64,000 nt of DNA from Methyloversatilis discipulorum (GTDB lineage: Bacteria; Pseudomonadota; Gammaproteobacteria; Burkholderiales; Rhodocyclaceae): positions 140,045 to 204,044 of the forward strand of contig NZ_JADMJL010000027.1 of NCBI RefSeq assembly GCF_018780585.1, read 5' to 3'. Position 1 is the stretch's first letter; each line of letters starts with the position of its first letter. The translations under genes were made by a program, and so were the position numbers. The notes under the pieces were generated by a model that was not told the DNA's origin, did no database searches, and saw only the letters and a program-made list of their open reading frames with translations. Positions 53,654 to 64,000 of this stretch are shown here, piece by piece.

Positions 53654-56600
53654 ATGAAAGTGCAGCACCCCGATCTGAATTCCCTGCTCGAACAGTGCAT
53701 GAGCCGCGACGCGGCGGCGATTTCGCGCGCGCTGCGCGAACTGCCGCCGGCGATGCGCGCGCCGGACAAATGGCCGGCGAAGATCGCTGAACGCGTGGCG
53801 GCATCGCAGGCGCGCGTAGCCGCGCGGCGCGCATCGGCGCCCAAGGTCGACTATCCGGAAGAGCTGCCGGTGTCGGCGCGGCGCGACGAGATCGCGGCGG
53901 CGCTGGCGGCGCATCAGGTGGTCATTGTGTGCGGCGAGACCGGCTCCGGCAAGACGACGCAGCTGCCCAAGCTGTGTCTGGAACTGGGCCGTGGCGCACG
54001 CGGGCTGATCGGCCACACGCAGCCGCGCCGCATCGCCGCGCGCGCCACCGCCGACCGCGTGGCGAAGGAACTGAACGTGCCGCTCGGCCGCGAGGTCGGC
54101 TTCGCCATCCGCTTCACCGACCGCACGTCGGAAGACAGCCGCATCAAGCTGATGACCGACGGCATCCTGCTCGCCGAAACGCAGCGTGACCGCTGGCTGG
54201 CCGCCTACGACACGCTCATCATCGACGAGGCGCACGAGCGCAGCCTGAACATCGACTTCCTGCTCGGCTACCTGCGCCAGCTGCTGCCGCGCCGTCCGGA
54301 CTTGAAGGTGATCGTCACCTCGGCCACGCTGGACGCCGAGCGCTTCGCCAACCACTTTGCGCAGAACGGCAAGCCGGCGCCAGTGATCGAGGTCAGCGGC
54401 CGGCTCTACCCGATCGAGATGCGCTGGCGGCCGTTCGACGCCAACAAGGAGCGCGACCTCTACGAAGCGGTAGCCGACGCGGTCGACGAGGCCTTCTCGT
54501 GCGGACCGGGCGACGTGCTGGTATTCATGCCGGGCGAGCGGGAAATCCGCGAGTGCGCGGAAACGCTGCGCAAGCACCATACGCGTCTGCCCGGCGTGAA
54601 GCCGGACATCCTGACGCTGTTCGCGCGCCAGTCGGCGCAGGAACAGTCGCGCGTGTTCCAGGGCTCGAACGGCCGGCGCGTCATCCTCTCGACCAACGTC
54701 GCCGAAACGTCGCTGACGGTGCCCGGCATCCGCTACGTGGTCGATACCGGTCTGGCGCGCGTCAAGCGCTACAGCTACCGCAACAAGGTCGAGCAGTTGC
54801 AGGTCGAGCCAATCGCGCAGTCGGCTGCGAAGCAGCGCGCCGGCCGCTGCGGCCGGGTGTCCAGCGGCGTCTGCTTCCGCCTCTACGACGAGGACGACTT
54901 CAAGCAGCGCACCGCGCACACCGACCCGGAAATCCTGCGTTCGTCGCTGGCCGGCGTCATCCTGCGCATGAAGTCGCTCGGCCTGACCGACGTCGAGGAG
55001 TTCCCCTTCATCGACCGCCCGGCGCCGCGCGCGATCGCCGACGGCTACCAGCTGCTGCAGGAACTGGGCGCGGTGGACGAGGAACGCACGCTGACCACGC
55101 TGGGGCGCGAACTGGCCAGGCTGCCGCTGGACCCGCGCGTCGCACGCATGATCCTGGCGGCGCGCAACCACGGCGCGCTGAAGGAAGTGCTCATCATCAC
55201 CGCCGGCCTGTCGGTGCAGGACCCGCGCGACCGCCCGGAGGAGCGTGCCGGCACGGCCGACCAGGCGCACGCGAAGTTCGCCGACGAGCGCAGCGAATTC
55301 CTGTGGTACCTGAAGGCCTGGGCGGCTTTCGACGAGGTGTGGCATCACCAGTCGCAGGCCAAGCAGCGCGAGTGGTGCAGGGCGAACTTCCTGAACTGGC
55401 TGCGCATGCGCGAATGGCGCGACGTGCATACCCAGCTGCACACGCTGTGTGCCGAGCACGAGTGGCCCGAGAACGAACAGCCGGCGGCGTTCGACGCGCT
55501 GCACCGCGCGCTGCTGACCGGCCTGCTCGGCAACCTCGGCCTGCGCATCGAGGACGCGCGTGCCGGCGAGCCTCCGTATCTGGGGGCGCGCGGCATCAAG
55601 TTCTGGCCGCACCCCGGTTCGGCGCTGGCGAAGAAGGGCGGCAAGTGGATCATGTGCGCCGAACTGGTCGAAACGACGCGGCTGTTCGCGCGCTGCATCG
55701 CGCGCATCGAGCCGGAGTGGGTGGAGGAGGTGGGCGCCCATCTGATCCGCCGCTCGACCTACGAGCCGCACTGGTCGAAAAGCCGCGGCGAAACGGTGGC
55801 CTGGGAGCGCGGCGTCATCCACGGCATCACGCTGTACGCCAAGCGCCCCGTGCAGTACGGCAAGACCGACCCGAAGCTCGCGCGCGAACTGCTGATCCGT
55901 GAGGCGCTGGTGAATGGCGACGTCAGCGACGTCGCGCTGAAGCAGATGAAATTCCTGCAGCACAACCTCGACCTGATCGCGCAGATCGAGCGGCTGGAGG
56001 AGAAGCAGCGGCGACAGGACCTGCTGGTCGACGAATCGCTGATCGAGGCCTTCTACGATTCCATCGTGCCGGCCGACGTGATCGACCTGCGCGGCTTCGA
56101 GCGCTGGCGCCGCGACGCCGAGCGCGACAACCCGAAGCTGCTGCACCTGACACGCGAACAGCTGATGCGGCACGAGGCGGCCGGCGTCAGCAGCGAACGT
56201 TTCCCGGCGAAGATGGATCTGCTCGGCCAGCGCCTGAAGCTCGAGTACCGGCACGAGCCGAATGCGGCCGACGATGGCGTGACGCTGACCGTGCCGCTGA
56301 CGCTGCTGAACCAGATTCCGGCGGCGCGGCTGGACTGGCTGGTGCCCGGGCTGATCGAGGAAAAGGTGGTGCAGCTGGCGAAGACGATTCCGCCCAAGCT
56401 GCGCCACCGCATCCAGCCGATCAGCGGCTTCGTGGCCGACTTCCTCGCCCAGCAGCACGACCAGTCGGAGCCGCTGGTGAAGGTGCTGGCGCGCGCGATC
56501 GAGGTCTATGTGAGCCTCAAGCTGCCGCCGGACGCGATCCGGGCCGAGAACCTGCCGGCGCACCTGATCATGAACATCCGCGTGATCGACGAGCACGGTC

Positions 56601-57790
56601 GCGTGCTCGGCCAGTCGCGCAATCTGGCTGAACTGCGCACGCGGCTGAAGGACGAGGTGGCGCGCCGCTTCGAACAGGCGCGCATTGCGTTGCCGACGGC
56701 GTCGTCATCCCCGGCGCCGGTCGCCGCCTCGCCATCGAAGACGGTCGATGCGGTATCCGCCGCGCCAGCTGTCGAGTCCCGGTCCGCCAGCGCGCGCGGC
56801 AGCATGGCCGACGCACTGGCCGCGCTCGGCGCGCGCGACGCTGTCGCGAAAGCGCCGGTGCCGCCGCCGGCCGCGAAGAAGGGTCGCGCCGAGCCCGCGC
56901 CCCCGGCGGCCGTTCCTGCACAGTCGGCGGGCGAGGGCCGCTACACCAGCTGGGCCTTCGGCGAACTGCCTGAACTGATGGAGGTCGAGGTCGCCGGCCG
57001 CATGGTGATCGGCTTTCCGGCGCTGCAGGACGATGGCGACGCGGTCAGCGTGCGTGTGTTCGACACGCCGGAGGCGGCGCACGAGGTGCACCGCCGCGGC
57101 CTGCGCCGGCTGTTCGCGCTGGAGCTGCGCGACCAGGTCAAGTTCATCGAGAAAAGCCTGCCCGGCCTGCGCGACATGGCGATGCAGTTCATGAATCTCG
57201 GCAGCGAGACCGAACTGCGCGCGCAACTGGTCGCTGCCACGCTGGAACGCTGCTGCATGATGGAACCGTGGCCGCAGGATGCCGCCACCTTCGCCACCCG
57301 GCGCGACGAGGCGCGGCCGCGCATATCTCTGGTGGCGCAGGAAATAGGCCGGCTGGCAGGCAGTGTGCTCACCGAATACGCGGCGCTGAACAAGAAGCTG
57401 ATCGCGCTGAAGGCGCACCCCGACGCTGGCGCTGACATGCGCGCCCAGCTCGACGCGCTGGTCGGCAAGCACTTCATCGAGCGCACGCCTTTCGAGCGGC
57501 TGACCCACTATCCGCGCTACCTGAAGGCGATCGTGCTGCGCATCGACAAGCTGCGCAGCGACCCCGCGCGCGACGCGCGCGCCATGGCCGACTGGCAGTC
57601 ACTGGCGACCTTGTGGGAGCGGGAGCGCATCGCCCGCGCGCGGGCAGGCGTGAGTGACCCCTTCCTCGATGAATTCCGCTGGCTGCTCGAAGAGCTGCGG
57701 GTGAACCTGTTCGCGCAGGAACTGCGCACCCCGGTGCCGGTCTCGGTGAAGCGGCTGCAGAAGATATGGGAGTCGCGCTCGCACGGGTGA
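53654..57790 (+). CDS. hrpA: ATP-dependent RNA helicase HrpA
   Basis: A 1378-residue DEAH-box RNA helicase that rescues stalled ribosomes in E. coli. Motifs are GETGSGKTTQLPKL (I), IIDEAHERSLNIDF (II), VIVTSATLDAERFANHF (III), VILSTNVAETSLTVPGIRYVVDTGLARVKRY (IV-V) and QRAGRCGRVSSGVCFRLY (VI). The winged-helix/ratchet/OB region and the long HrpA-specific C-terminal half (DUF3418) follow. An Ala/Pro-rich, weakly conserved linker occupies about residues 1015-1090. Length is typical. Confidence 0.96.
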   Translation: MKVQHPDLNSLLEQCMSRDAAAISRALRELPPAMRAPDKWPAKIAERVAASQARVAARRASAPKVDYPEELPVSARRDEIAAALAAHQVVIVCGETGSGKTTQLPKLCLELGRGARGLIGHTQPRRIAARATADRVAKELNVPLGREVGFAIRFTDRTSEDSRIKLMTDGILLAETQRDRWLAAYDTLIIDEAHERSLNIDFLLGYLRQLLPRRPDLKVIVTSATLDAERFANHFAQNGKPAPVIEVSGRLYPIEMRWRPFDANKERDLYEAVADAVDEAFSCGPGDVLVFMPGEREIRECAETLRKHHTRLPGVKPDILTLFARQSAQEQSRVFQGSNGRRVILSTNVAETSLTVPGIRYVVDTGLARVKRYSYRNKVEQLQVEPIAQSAAKQRAGRCGRVSSGVCFRLYDEDDFKQRTAHTDPEILRSSLAGVILRMKSLGLTDVEEFPFIDRPAPRAIADGYQLLQELGAVDEERTLTTLGRELARLPLDPRVARMILAARNHGALKEVLIITAGLSVQDPRDRPEERAGTADQAHAKFADERSEFLWYLKAWAAFDEVWHHQSQAKQREWCRANFLNWLRMREWRDVHTQLHTLCAEHEWPENEQPAAFDALHRALLTGLLGNLGLRIEDARAGEPPYLGARGIKFWPHPGSALAKKGGKWIMCAELVETTRLFARCIARIEPEWVEEVGAHLIRRSTYEPHWSKSRGETVAWERGVIHGITLYAKRPVQYGKTDPKLARELLIREALVNGDVSDVALKQMKFLQHNLDLIAQIERLEEKQRRQDLLVDESLIEAFYDSIVPADVIDLRGFERWRRDAERDNPKLLHLTREQLMRHEAAGVSSERFPAKMDLLGQRLKLEYRHEPNAADDGVTLTVPLTLLNQIPAARLDWLVPGLIEEKVVQLAKTIPPKLRHRIQPISGFVADFLAQQHDQSEPLVKVLARAIEVYVSLKLPPDAIRAENLPAHLIMNIRVIDEHGRVLGQSRNLAELRTRLKDEVARRFEQARIALPTASSSPAPVAASPSKTVDAVSAAPAVESRSASARGSMADALAALGARDAVAKAPVPPPAAKKGRAEPAPPAAVPAQSAGEGRYTSWAFGELPELMEVEVAGRMVIGFPALQDDGDAVSVRVFDTPEAAHEVHRRGLRRLFALELRDQVKFIEKSLPGLRDMAMQFMNLGSETELRAQLVAATLERCCMMEPWPQDAATFATRRDEARPRISLVAQEIGRLAGSVLTEYAALNKKLIALKAHPDAGADMRAQLDALVGKHFIERTPFERLTHYPRYLKAIVLRIDKLRSDPARDARAMADWQSLATLWERERIARARAGVSDPFLDEFRWLLEELRVNLFAQELRTPVPVSVKRLQKIWESRSHG

Positions 57791-57834
57791 GGCGGCGACG
57801 CTTCCGTATGTGGGCGGCTTCGATGCAGGCTGTT

Positions 57835-57920
57835 ATCGCGAGCAAGCTCGCTCCCACGGAACCCCAGTTCCGGCGGCGGGTTCGGTCTTTTGTGGGAGCG
57901 GCCTTGGCCGCGACGCGGCG
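57835..57920. repeat. REP-like palindrome pair 3
   Basis: Two inverted elements in the 169-bp gap after hrpA. One with stem GCGAGC/GCTCGC lies near 57837-57858 on the minus strand (TCGCGAGCAAGCTCGCTCCCAC). One with stem GCGGCC/GGCCGC lies near 57891-57917 on the plus strand. They face each other (BIME-like). Confidence 0.8.
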
Positions 57921-57959
57921 GACCCTCATCCGCCGACCTAGATAACTGGAGATGACCGA

Positions 57960-58385
57960 ATGCCCGCCGATGACCGCCTGCGCACCTTGATATCGGCTTT
58001 CGAGAGGCTGACACCCGCTACCGTCGACACGCTCGCCGCGCTCTACGCCGATGACGCGCACTTCCGCGATCCGTTCAACGACGTGCGTGGTCGCGCCGCG
58101 GTGGCGCGCATCTTCGGTCACATGTTCGAACAGGTCGAGGCGCCGCGCTTCGAAGTTCATTCGGCGATGAGCGACGGCGACGCGGCGTGGCTGGAATGGA
58201 CCATGCATTTCGTCATGCGCGGCCGCGCTCAGACCATCGTCGGCGCGACCCGGCTGCGCTTCGACGCGCAGGGCCTGATTGTCGAGCACCGCGACTACTG
58301 GGACGCGGCGCAGGAACTGTACGAGAAGCTGCCGCTGATCGGCAGCGTGCTGCGCGCGATCCGGCGACGTCTCGCCGCCGGATAG
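57960..58385 (+). CDS. NTF2-like/SnoaL-fold protein
   Basis: A 141-residue protein of the nuclear transport factor 2-like family. LTPATVDTLAALYADDAHFRDPFNDVRGRAAVARIFGHMF is the diagnostic start, and GATRLRFDAQGLIVEHRDYWDAAQEL the C-terminal sheet. These cone-shaped domains bind or isomerise small hydrophobic ligands; the substrate is unknown. Convergent with dolP. Confidence 0.85.
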   Translation: MPADDRLRTLISAFERLTPATVDTLAALYADDAHFRDPFNDVRGRAAVARIFGHMFEQVEAPRFEVHSAMSDGDAAWLEWTMHFVMRGRAQTIVGATRLRFDAQGLIVEHRDYWDAAQELYEKLPLIGSVLRAIRRRLAAG

Positions 58386-58397
58386 GGCAGCGCGACC

Positions 58398-59740
<1,343 letters not shown>

Positions 59741-59761
59741 TCAGTCTGGGCGCGAAGGCCT

Positions 59762-60136
59762 TCATCGACCCAGTTCGACCCAGACGTCGACGCGCAGCCG
59801 CTTCCACGGATCGGGGTCGGGCACAAGCGCGCCGATGCGCGCGCTGAGCCGGGCGCCGGCGTCCATTTCGTCGGCCGCCTCGAAATTGGCGGCGCGCGGC
59901 AGGTAGCCGATCATGATGCCGCGCCACAGCACGCGCACGGCGCGGGCGTCGTGCCGGTTGCCCGGCTCCCGCTCCAGCGTCAGCGCGTCGCCCACCGTGA
60001 GCTGCGGCCATACCTCGGCGAGCCGGTGGTACTGCGCGCCGGCCAGCGGCGAGCGCTGTGCCAGCAGGCGCAGGCCGTCGGCCTGTGCGCCGACGCAGAC
60101 GAGTGCAAGCAGGGCGCTACAGACCGAACGCATCAC
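59762..60136 (-). CDS. HIRAN-domain protein with signal peptide
   Basis: A 124-residue protein. A signal peptide (SVCSALLALVCVGAQA) precedes a HIRAN-like domain: GAQYHRLAEVWPQLTVGDALTLEREPGNRHDARAVRVLWRGIMIGYLPRAAN. HIRAN domains bind DNA ends in helicases, but single-domain exported versions are common and uncharacterised. The start (ATG 60136 or 60133) overlaps the end of yraN by up to 20 bp. Same transcript as yraN is likely. Confidence 0.8.
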   Translation of the reverse strand: MMRSVCSALLALVCVGAQADGLRLLAQRSPLAGAQYHRLAEVWPQLTVGDALTLEREPGNRHDARAVRVLWRGIMIGYLPRAANFEAADEMDAGARLSARIGALVPDPDPWKRLRVDVWVELGR

Positions 60137-60479
60137 GTATCCAGTCGATGCTGGCGGCGTCGAGCGCTGACAGCGCGATCACGTCGAAGCGGGCAGGGCG
60201 GGCCTGTGCGCGGCGCCCCTGTTCGGCGAGCCAGTGCTGTGCGGCGCGGATCAGCCGCGCCTGCTTGACCGGGCCGACGCTGGCAGCGGCGCCGCCGAAG
60301 CGGCCGTCGCGCCGCATGCGCACTTCGACGAACACCAGCGTGTCGCCGTGCTCGCACACCAGGTCGAGCTCGCCATCGCGCCAGCGCAGATTGCGGCCAA
60401 GCACGCGCAGGCCTCTCGATTCGAGAAAGCGGGCCGCGAGTTGTTCCGCGGCGGCGCCGTGCTGCGCCCGTATGCTCAT
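60117..60479 (-). CDS. yraN: YraN/UPF0102 putative endonuclease-like protein
   Basis: A 120-residue protein with a restriction-endonuclease-like fold. RAQHGAAAEQLAARFLESRGLRVLGRNLRWRDGELDLVCEHGDTLVFVEVRMRRDGRFGG shows the GELDL and VFVEVR(K) metal-site motifs of UPF0102. Activity in the cell is not established. The start at 60479 (MSIRAQHG) is chosen; longer versions lack homology. Divergent from rsmI. Confidence 0.9.
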   Translation of the reverse strand: MSIRAQHGAAAEQLAARFLESRGLRVLGRNLRWRDGELDLVCEHGDTLVFVEVRMRRDGRFGGAAASVGPVKQARLIRAAQHWLAEQGRRAQARPARFDVIALSALDAASIDWIRDAFGL

Positions 60480-60541
60480 GGATGCTTGTGGCGACCGGCA
60501 GCGACGCTCAGAATGGCGGGCCGCCTGCACTCCGCCGCCCG

Positions 60542-61453
60542 ATGGACACGCCCGATCTTCCTGTTTCCACCCACGACGACACCCCATCCGAATTCAGGAC
60601 ATCGGCATTGTATGTCGTCGGCACACCCATCGGTCATCTGGGCGAACTGTCGGCGCGCGCCATCGGCGCCTTGCGTGCGGCCGACCTGATCGCCTGCGAG
60701 GACACGCGCGAGACGGCGCGTCTGGCGCGTCACCTCGGCCTGCGCGCGCAGTTGATTGCGGTGCATGAGCACAACGAACGCAGCGGCGCCGAGCGACTGA
60801 TCGCGGCGCTCGGCGACGGCAAGCGCGTGGCCCTGGTGTCGGACGCCGGCACGCCGGCGGTGTCCGATCCGGGCGCGCGTGTCGTCCGCGCGGTGCAGGA
60901 GGCCGGTTTCCGCGTGGTGCCGATCAGCGGGCCGAGTGCGGCCGTGGTGGCGCTCTCGGCCAGCGGACTGCTCGATGCGCAGTTCCGCTTCGTCGGCTTC
61001 CTGCCGGTCAAGTCGGCGGCGCGCCGCAGGATGCTGGAATCGCTGCGTGACCAGGACTGCGCGCTGGTGTTCTACGAGGCGCCGCATCGCATCGTCGAAT
61101 GCGTGGCCGACATCGCGGCGGTGATGCAGCCGGAGCGCGAACTGGTGATCGCGCGCGAGCTGACCAAGCTGTTCGAACAGATCGTGCGCCTGCCGGTGTC
61201 CGAAGCGCCGGCCTGGCTGGCGGCCGACGCCAACCACCAGCGCGGTGAATTCGTGCTGCTGCTGTCCGGCGCACAGCCGGAAGAGGGGCTGGATGCCGCC
61301 GCGCAGCGCACGCTGGACATCCTGCTCGAAGAACTGCCGCCCAGCCGCGCCGTGAAGGTGGCGCAGGCCATCACCGAGGCGCCGCGCAAGCTGCTGTATG
61401 ACTACGCGATGGCACACGGCGTCGATGCGCCGCAGGACGACGAAGCCGACTGA
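60542..61453 (+). CDS. rsmI: 16S rRNA (cytidine-2'-O)-methyltransferase
   Basis: RsmI methylates the ribose of C1402 in 16S rRNA. The 303-residue protein has the tetrapyrrole-methylase fold: ALYVVGTPIGHLGELSARAIGALRAADLIACEDTRETARL, VALVSDAGTPAVSDPGARVV and RVVPISGPSAAVVALSASGL form the SAM cleft. FVGFLPVKSAARRRML and VFYEAPHRIVE follow. Start at 60542 (MDTPDLPVS). Divergent from yraN, as in many proteobacteria. Confidence 0.96.
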   Translation: MDTPDLPVSTHDDTPSEFRTSALYVVGTPIGHLGELSARAIGALRAADLIACEDTRETARLARHLGLRAQLIAVHEHNERSGAERLIAALGDGKRVALVSDAGTPAVSDPGARVVRAVQEAGFRVVPISGPSAAVVALSASGLLDAQFRFVGFLPVKSAARRRMLESLRDQDCALVFYEAPHRIVECVADIAAVMQPERELVIARELTKLFEQIVRLPVSEAPAWLAADANHQRGEFVLLLSGAQPEEGLDAAAQRTLDILLEELPPSRAVKVAQAITEAPRKLLYDYAMAHGVDAPQDDEAD

Positions 61454-61497
61454 TCCACCGGCGGGCGTGACCGATCCGTGCCGCCCACAGGTCGCGG

Positions 61498-61527
61498 TTG
61501 GGCCGGTGGGCGACTATGCGGGATAAT
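61498..61527 (+). promoter_or_regulatory. Candidate pyrC promoter
   Basis: TTGGGC (61498-61503) and GATAAT (61522-61527) are separated by 18 bp. The start would lie near 61534, about 55 nt before the pyrC start codon. Confidence 0.5.
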
Positions 61528-61587
61528 CGTGCGCTACACCTCGTCGGCGTTGCGCCGGCGGCTCTCGTTGACTGGATTGGAACGCTC

Positions 61588-62631
61588 TTGAACCGACTGA
61601 CCCTTACCCGACCCGACGACTGGCACCTGCATCTGCGCGACGGCGCAGCTCTGACGGCGGTGCTGCCGGACACGGCGCGCCGCTTTGCGCGCGCCATCGT
61701 GATGCCAAACCTGCGCCCCCCGGTGACCACCGTAGCGCTGGCCGGCGCCTACCGCGAGCGCGTCCTGGCCGCGCACGCAGCCACGCCGGGCCTGCCGCCG
61801 TTCGAGCCGCTGATGACGCTCTACCTGACCGACAATACATCGCCCAACGAGATCGACCGCGCCTGCGACAGCGGTTTTGTCAAGGCGGTGAAGCTCTACC
61901 CGGCGGGCGCCACCACCAATTCCGATTCCGGCGTGACCGACGTGGCGCGCTGCGACGCCGCGCTGGCGCGCATGGCCGAGCGCGGCCTGCCCTTGCTGAT
62001 CCACGGCGAAGTGACCGACGGCGACGTCGATGTGTTCGACCGCGAGGCGGTGTTCATCGAGCGTGTGCTGCGCCCGCTGCTGGCGAGGCATCCGGCGCTG
62101 CGCGTGGTGTTCGAGCACATCACGACGAAGGACGCGGCGGAATTCGTCGCCGCGGCTGGCGACAACATCGCAGCCACCGTCACTGCGCATCACCTGCTGA
62201 TGAACCGCAACGCCATCTTCGCCGGTGGCGTGCGACCGCATCATTACTGCCTGCCGGTGCTGAAGCGCGAGGTCCATCGCGAGGCGCTGGTGGCCGCGGT
62301 CACCTCCGGCAACCGTCGCTTCTTCCTCGGCACCGATTCGGCGCCGCACGCCAAGGGCGCCAAGGAGGCGGCCTGCGGCTGTGCCGGCTGCTACACCTCG
62401 CACGCCGGCATCGAGCTGTACGCCGAAGCCTTCGACGCCGTCGGCGCGCTCGACCGGCTGGAAGCCTTCGCCAGCTTCAACGGTCCGGACTGGTACGGCC
62501 TGCCGCGCAATACGTCGCAGATCACGCTGGTCCGTGAGTCTTGGGAGGTCAAGGCCAGCCAGGAATTTGCCGATGGTGATGTACTGGTGCCGCTGCGCGC
62601 GGGTGAGCGCGTGGCCTGGCGAATCGAGTGA
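61588..62631 (+). CDS. pyrC: Dihydroorotase, class II
   Basis: PyrC cyclises carbamoyl-aspartate to dihydroorotate in pyrimidine synthesis. [15 protein letters not shown] provides the H-x-H zinc ligands. [17 protein letters not shown] contains the carboxylated Lys, LLIHGEVTD and [13 protein letters not shown] further His ligands, and [15 protein letters not shown] the catalytic Asp. The start is TTG at 61588, with TGGA upstream at normal spacing, giving 347 residues; a longer in-frame start at 61498 lacks family similarity. Confidence 0.94.
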   Translation: MNRLTLTRPDDWHLHLRDGAALTAVLPDTARRFARAIVMPNLRPPVTTVALAGAYRERVLAAHAATPGLPPFEPLMTLYLTDNTSPNEIDRACDSGFVKAVKLYPAGATTNSDSGVTDVARCDAALARMAERGLPLLIHGEVTDGDVDVFDREAVFIERVLRPLLARHPALRVVFEHITTKDAAEFVAAAGDNIAATVTAHHLLMNRNAIFAGGVRPHHYCLPVLKREVHREALVAAVTSGNRRFFLGTDSAPHAKGAKEAACGCAGCYTSHAGIELYAEAFDAVGALDRLEAFASFNGPDWYGLPRNTSQITLVRESWEVKASQEFADGDVLVPLRAGERVAWRIE

Positions 62632-62639
62632 ACCCATCC

Positions 62640-63071
62640 ATGACACGACACCTGCGCCTTCTGCTGCTGCCGCTTGCGAGCCTGCTGGCCGGCTGCGAGA
62701 TCGACAACGCGGCCTTCATGATCGAGGGCAAGGAACACGCCCTGATCATAAACCGCGAGAAGCCGTACTTCTGGAGCGACCAGTACGAACTGGCGGTGAT
62801 CGTGTCACGCATGCCCACCTGCCAGCGCCGCTTCGACATGAAGCCGGCGCGGCTCAATACCGCCGTCGTCACCGTGTTCGACGGCGGCGAGCCCAACCGC
62901 TACATCCTTCGTCAGGGTTCCAGCCGCTGGTATGCGGTGAACACCACCGACTGCGTGTTCTCGGTGATCGACAAGCCGGCGACCGAACCGCCGGCCATCG
63001 GCACCTTCCGCAAGAAGGACGAGCAGTTCACCTTCGTGCCGGTCAAGGCCGGAGCGGCAGGCGCCTCCTGA
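62640..63071 (+). CDS. Uncharacterised lipoprotein
   Basis: A 143-residue protein with a clear lipoprotein signal (RLLLLPLASLLAGCEID; Cys is residue 19 or so). The mature domain is small, mixed alpha/beta, with two further Cys residues (PTCQRRF, TTDCVFS) that could pair in the periplasm. No family I recognise. It begins 8 bp after pyrC; the next gene overlaps its stop. Confidence 0.75.
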   Translation: MTRHLRLLLLPLASLLAGCEIDNAAFMIEGKEHALIINREKPYFWSDQYELAVIVSRMPTCQRRFDMKPARLNTAVVTVFDGGEPNRYILRQGSSRWYAVNTTDCVFSVIDKPATEPPAIGTFRKKDEQFTFVPVKAGAAGAS

Positions 63072-63847
63072 GCGCGACGCTGGCCGACCGCGTCGGCGAC
63101 GGGCCGCTGCACGCGAGCATTCGTCCCCTGCTGGCGCGACTGCCCGGCGCCAAGCCTCCACCGGCTGCAGAACTGGATGGGCTCGCCGGCAAGGTGGGAC
63201 GTCCTGTGACCGCCCGCGACCTGCCGATCTCCTTCGTTGCGGACGCGGCTGCGGAAGGCGGCTACGAAGCCCGCATCGCTGTCACCGGTCGTGTCGCTAC
63301 ACGCGATGCAAACTGGCATGACCTGTTCAACGCGCTGGTCTGGCTGCGCTACCCGCGTATCAAGGCGGCGATGAACGCGCGCCACTGCATCGAGATCGAG
63401 AACCGTCCCGGCGGCGATCGCGGCCCGGTGCGCGACGCGCTGACCCAGTTCGACGAAGACGGGCTGGTGCTGGTGACGGACGATGCGGCGCTGATCGATG
63501 CACTGCGTTCGCACCGCTGGCGCGAGGCGCTGTTCGAGCGGCGCGGGTCGGTCGAACGGGCGGCGCTGCACGTGATCGGCCACGCCCTGATGGAAAAGGC
63601 GCTGGCACCGCACTTCGGCCTGTGTGCGAAAGCACTCTACATGCATGCCGATGAAGTGCCGTCGGGCCATGAGGCGCTAGATAGCTCGCTCGCGGCCCGC
63701 ATCACGGAGGGCTGCTGGCCGACGTCGCCGCGCGACCTGAGGCCTTTGCCGGTGCTCGGTCTGCCCGGCATGACCTCAGCGAATACCGATCCTGCCTACT
63801 TCGACGACACCCGCCAGTTCAGGCCGCCGCCGTCGAAGCGGCGGTAA
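63068..63847 (+). CDS. DUF3025 family protein, apparent CTG start
   Basis: About 259 residues. NWHDLFNALVWLRYPRIKAAMNARH, GRGPVRDALTQFDEDGLVLV-like and WREALFERRGSVERAALHVIGHALMEKALAPHFGLCAKAL are DUF3025 blocks; the C-terminus has LRPLPVLGLPGM and YFDDTRQFRP. Function unknown. The homologous region reaches close to the stop of the lipoprotein gene but no ATG, GTG or TTG lies there. The CTG at 63068 overlapping that stop (CTGA) is the best coupled start; a GTG about 40 codons later would cut into the domain. Confidence 0.8.
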   Translation: MSATLADRVGDGPLHASIRPLLARLPGAKPPPAAELDGLAGKVGRPVTARDLPISFVADAAAEGGYEARIAVTGRVATRDANWHDLFNALVWLRYPRIKAAMNARHCIEIENRPGGDRGPVRDALTQFDEDGLVLVTDDAALIDALRSHRWREALFERRGSVERAALHVIGHALMEKALAPHFGLCAKALYMHADEVPSGHEALDSSLAARITEGCWPTSPRDLRPLPVLGLPGMTSANTDPAYFDDTRQFRPPPSKRR

Positions 63848-63880
63848 CGCGCTCGACTGGCGCGGATTTCATCGCGCGCC

Positions 63881-63972
63881 CTCTTGTGGGAGCGACCTTT
63901 GGTCGCGATGCGGCGTTGGCAAGTCGCAAGCTTCGTTACAGGCCTCAATCGCGAGCAAGCTCGCTTGTATGT
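63881..63972. repeat. REP-like palindrome pair 4
   Basis: A plus-strand element with stem GCGACC/GGTCGC (63883-63910, head GTGGGAG) faces a minus-strand element with stem GCGAGC/GCTCGC (63949-63966) that lacks the head on its outer side (followed by TTGTATG). The rest of the window end shows no gene. Confidence 0.75.
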
Positions 63973-64000
63973 TCTGCCCTGGCAAGCGTAGGAATAGCTT

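Noticed and set aside
53213..56596. A 1127-codon open frame antisense to hrpA
   Set aside because: Arg/His/Gln/Val-rich shadow of a high-GC gene; the opposite strand has complete helicase motifs.
60480..60541. RNase P RNA or another RNA gene in the yraN-rsmI gap
   Set aside because: The gap is only 62 bp and has no recognisable RNA core.

Overview
The window is GC-rich DNA (except the CRISPR leader and a few intergenic stretches) from a betaproteobacterium, most likely of the Rhodocyclales/Methyloversatilis kind. The evidence is the set of PEP-CTERM exported proteins, the beta-type order RsmB-like/DUF3108/purN, fnr beside hemN, gph followed by trpE, a DUF2970 protein, and an endonuclease-type MutL. 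The genus is inference. No rRNA or tRNA gene was seen.

Layout. 1-11.9 kb is housekeeping: RsmB-like (cut by the window edge), DUF3108, purN, a lipoprotein, DedA, mutL-miaA, then an oxygen-response block in which fnr and hemN diverge around a perfect FNR box, followed by a TauE/SafE-like protein, a universal stress protein and an HDOD-GAF protein. 11.9-24.6 kb is an exported phosphoester-hydrolase region: four consecutive PEP-CTERM proteins and a UshA-like nucleotidase, a fifth PEP-CTERM protein (phytase-esterase-like), then argJ, a 'headless' Cca-like protein, PhoX and one more PEP-CTERM protein.

24.7-41.6 kb is a complete type I-E CRISPR-Cas locus on the minus strand. It reads WYL regulator, cas3, then cse1-cse2-cas7e-cas5e-cas6e, then a toxin-antitoxin pair (Phd/UPF0175 antitoxin, DUF3368 PIN toxin), then cas1-cas2, leader, and a very long array of 95 repeats and 94 spacers ending in a degenerate repeat. 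The toxin-antitoxin pair inside the cas operon, with its own AT-rich operator-like inverted repeat, is the most unusual feature. A second pair, VapBC, lies just outside the locus.

42.8-64 kb returns to core genes: a methyltransferase, DUF families, a 237-bp element with perfect terminal inverted repeats wedged between two genes, a cold-shock/DUF1294 protein, apaG, rpe-gph-trpE, crcB, hrpA, the dolP-SIS-HIRAN-yraN cluster divergent from rsmI, pyrC, a lipoprotein and DUF3025. Gaps hold REP-like palindromes that share a GTGGGAG head but have different, compensating stems.
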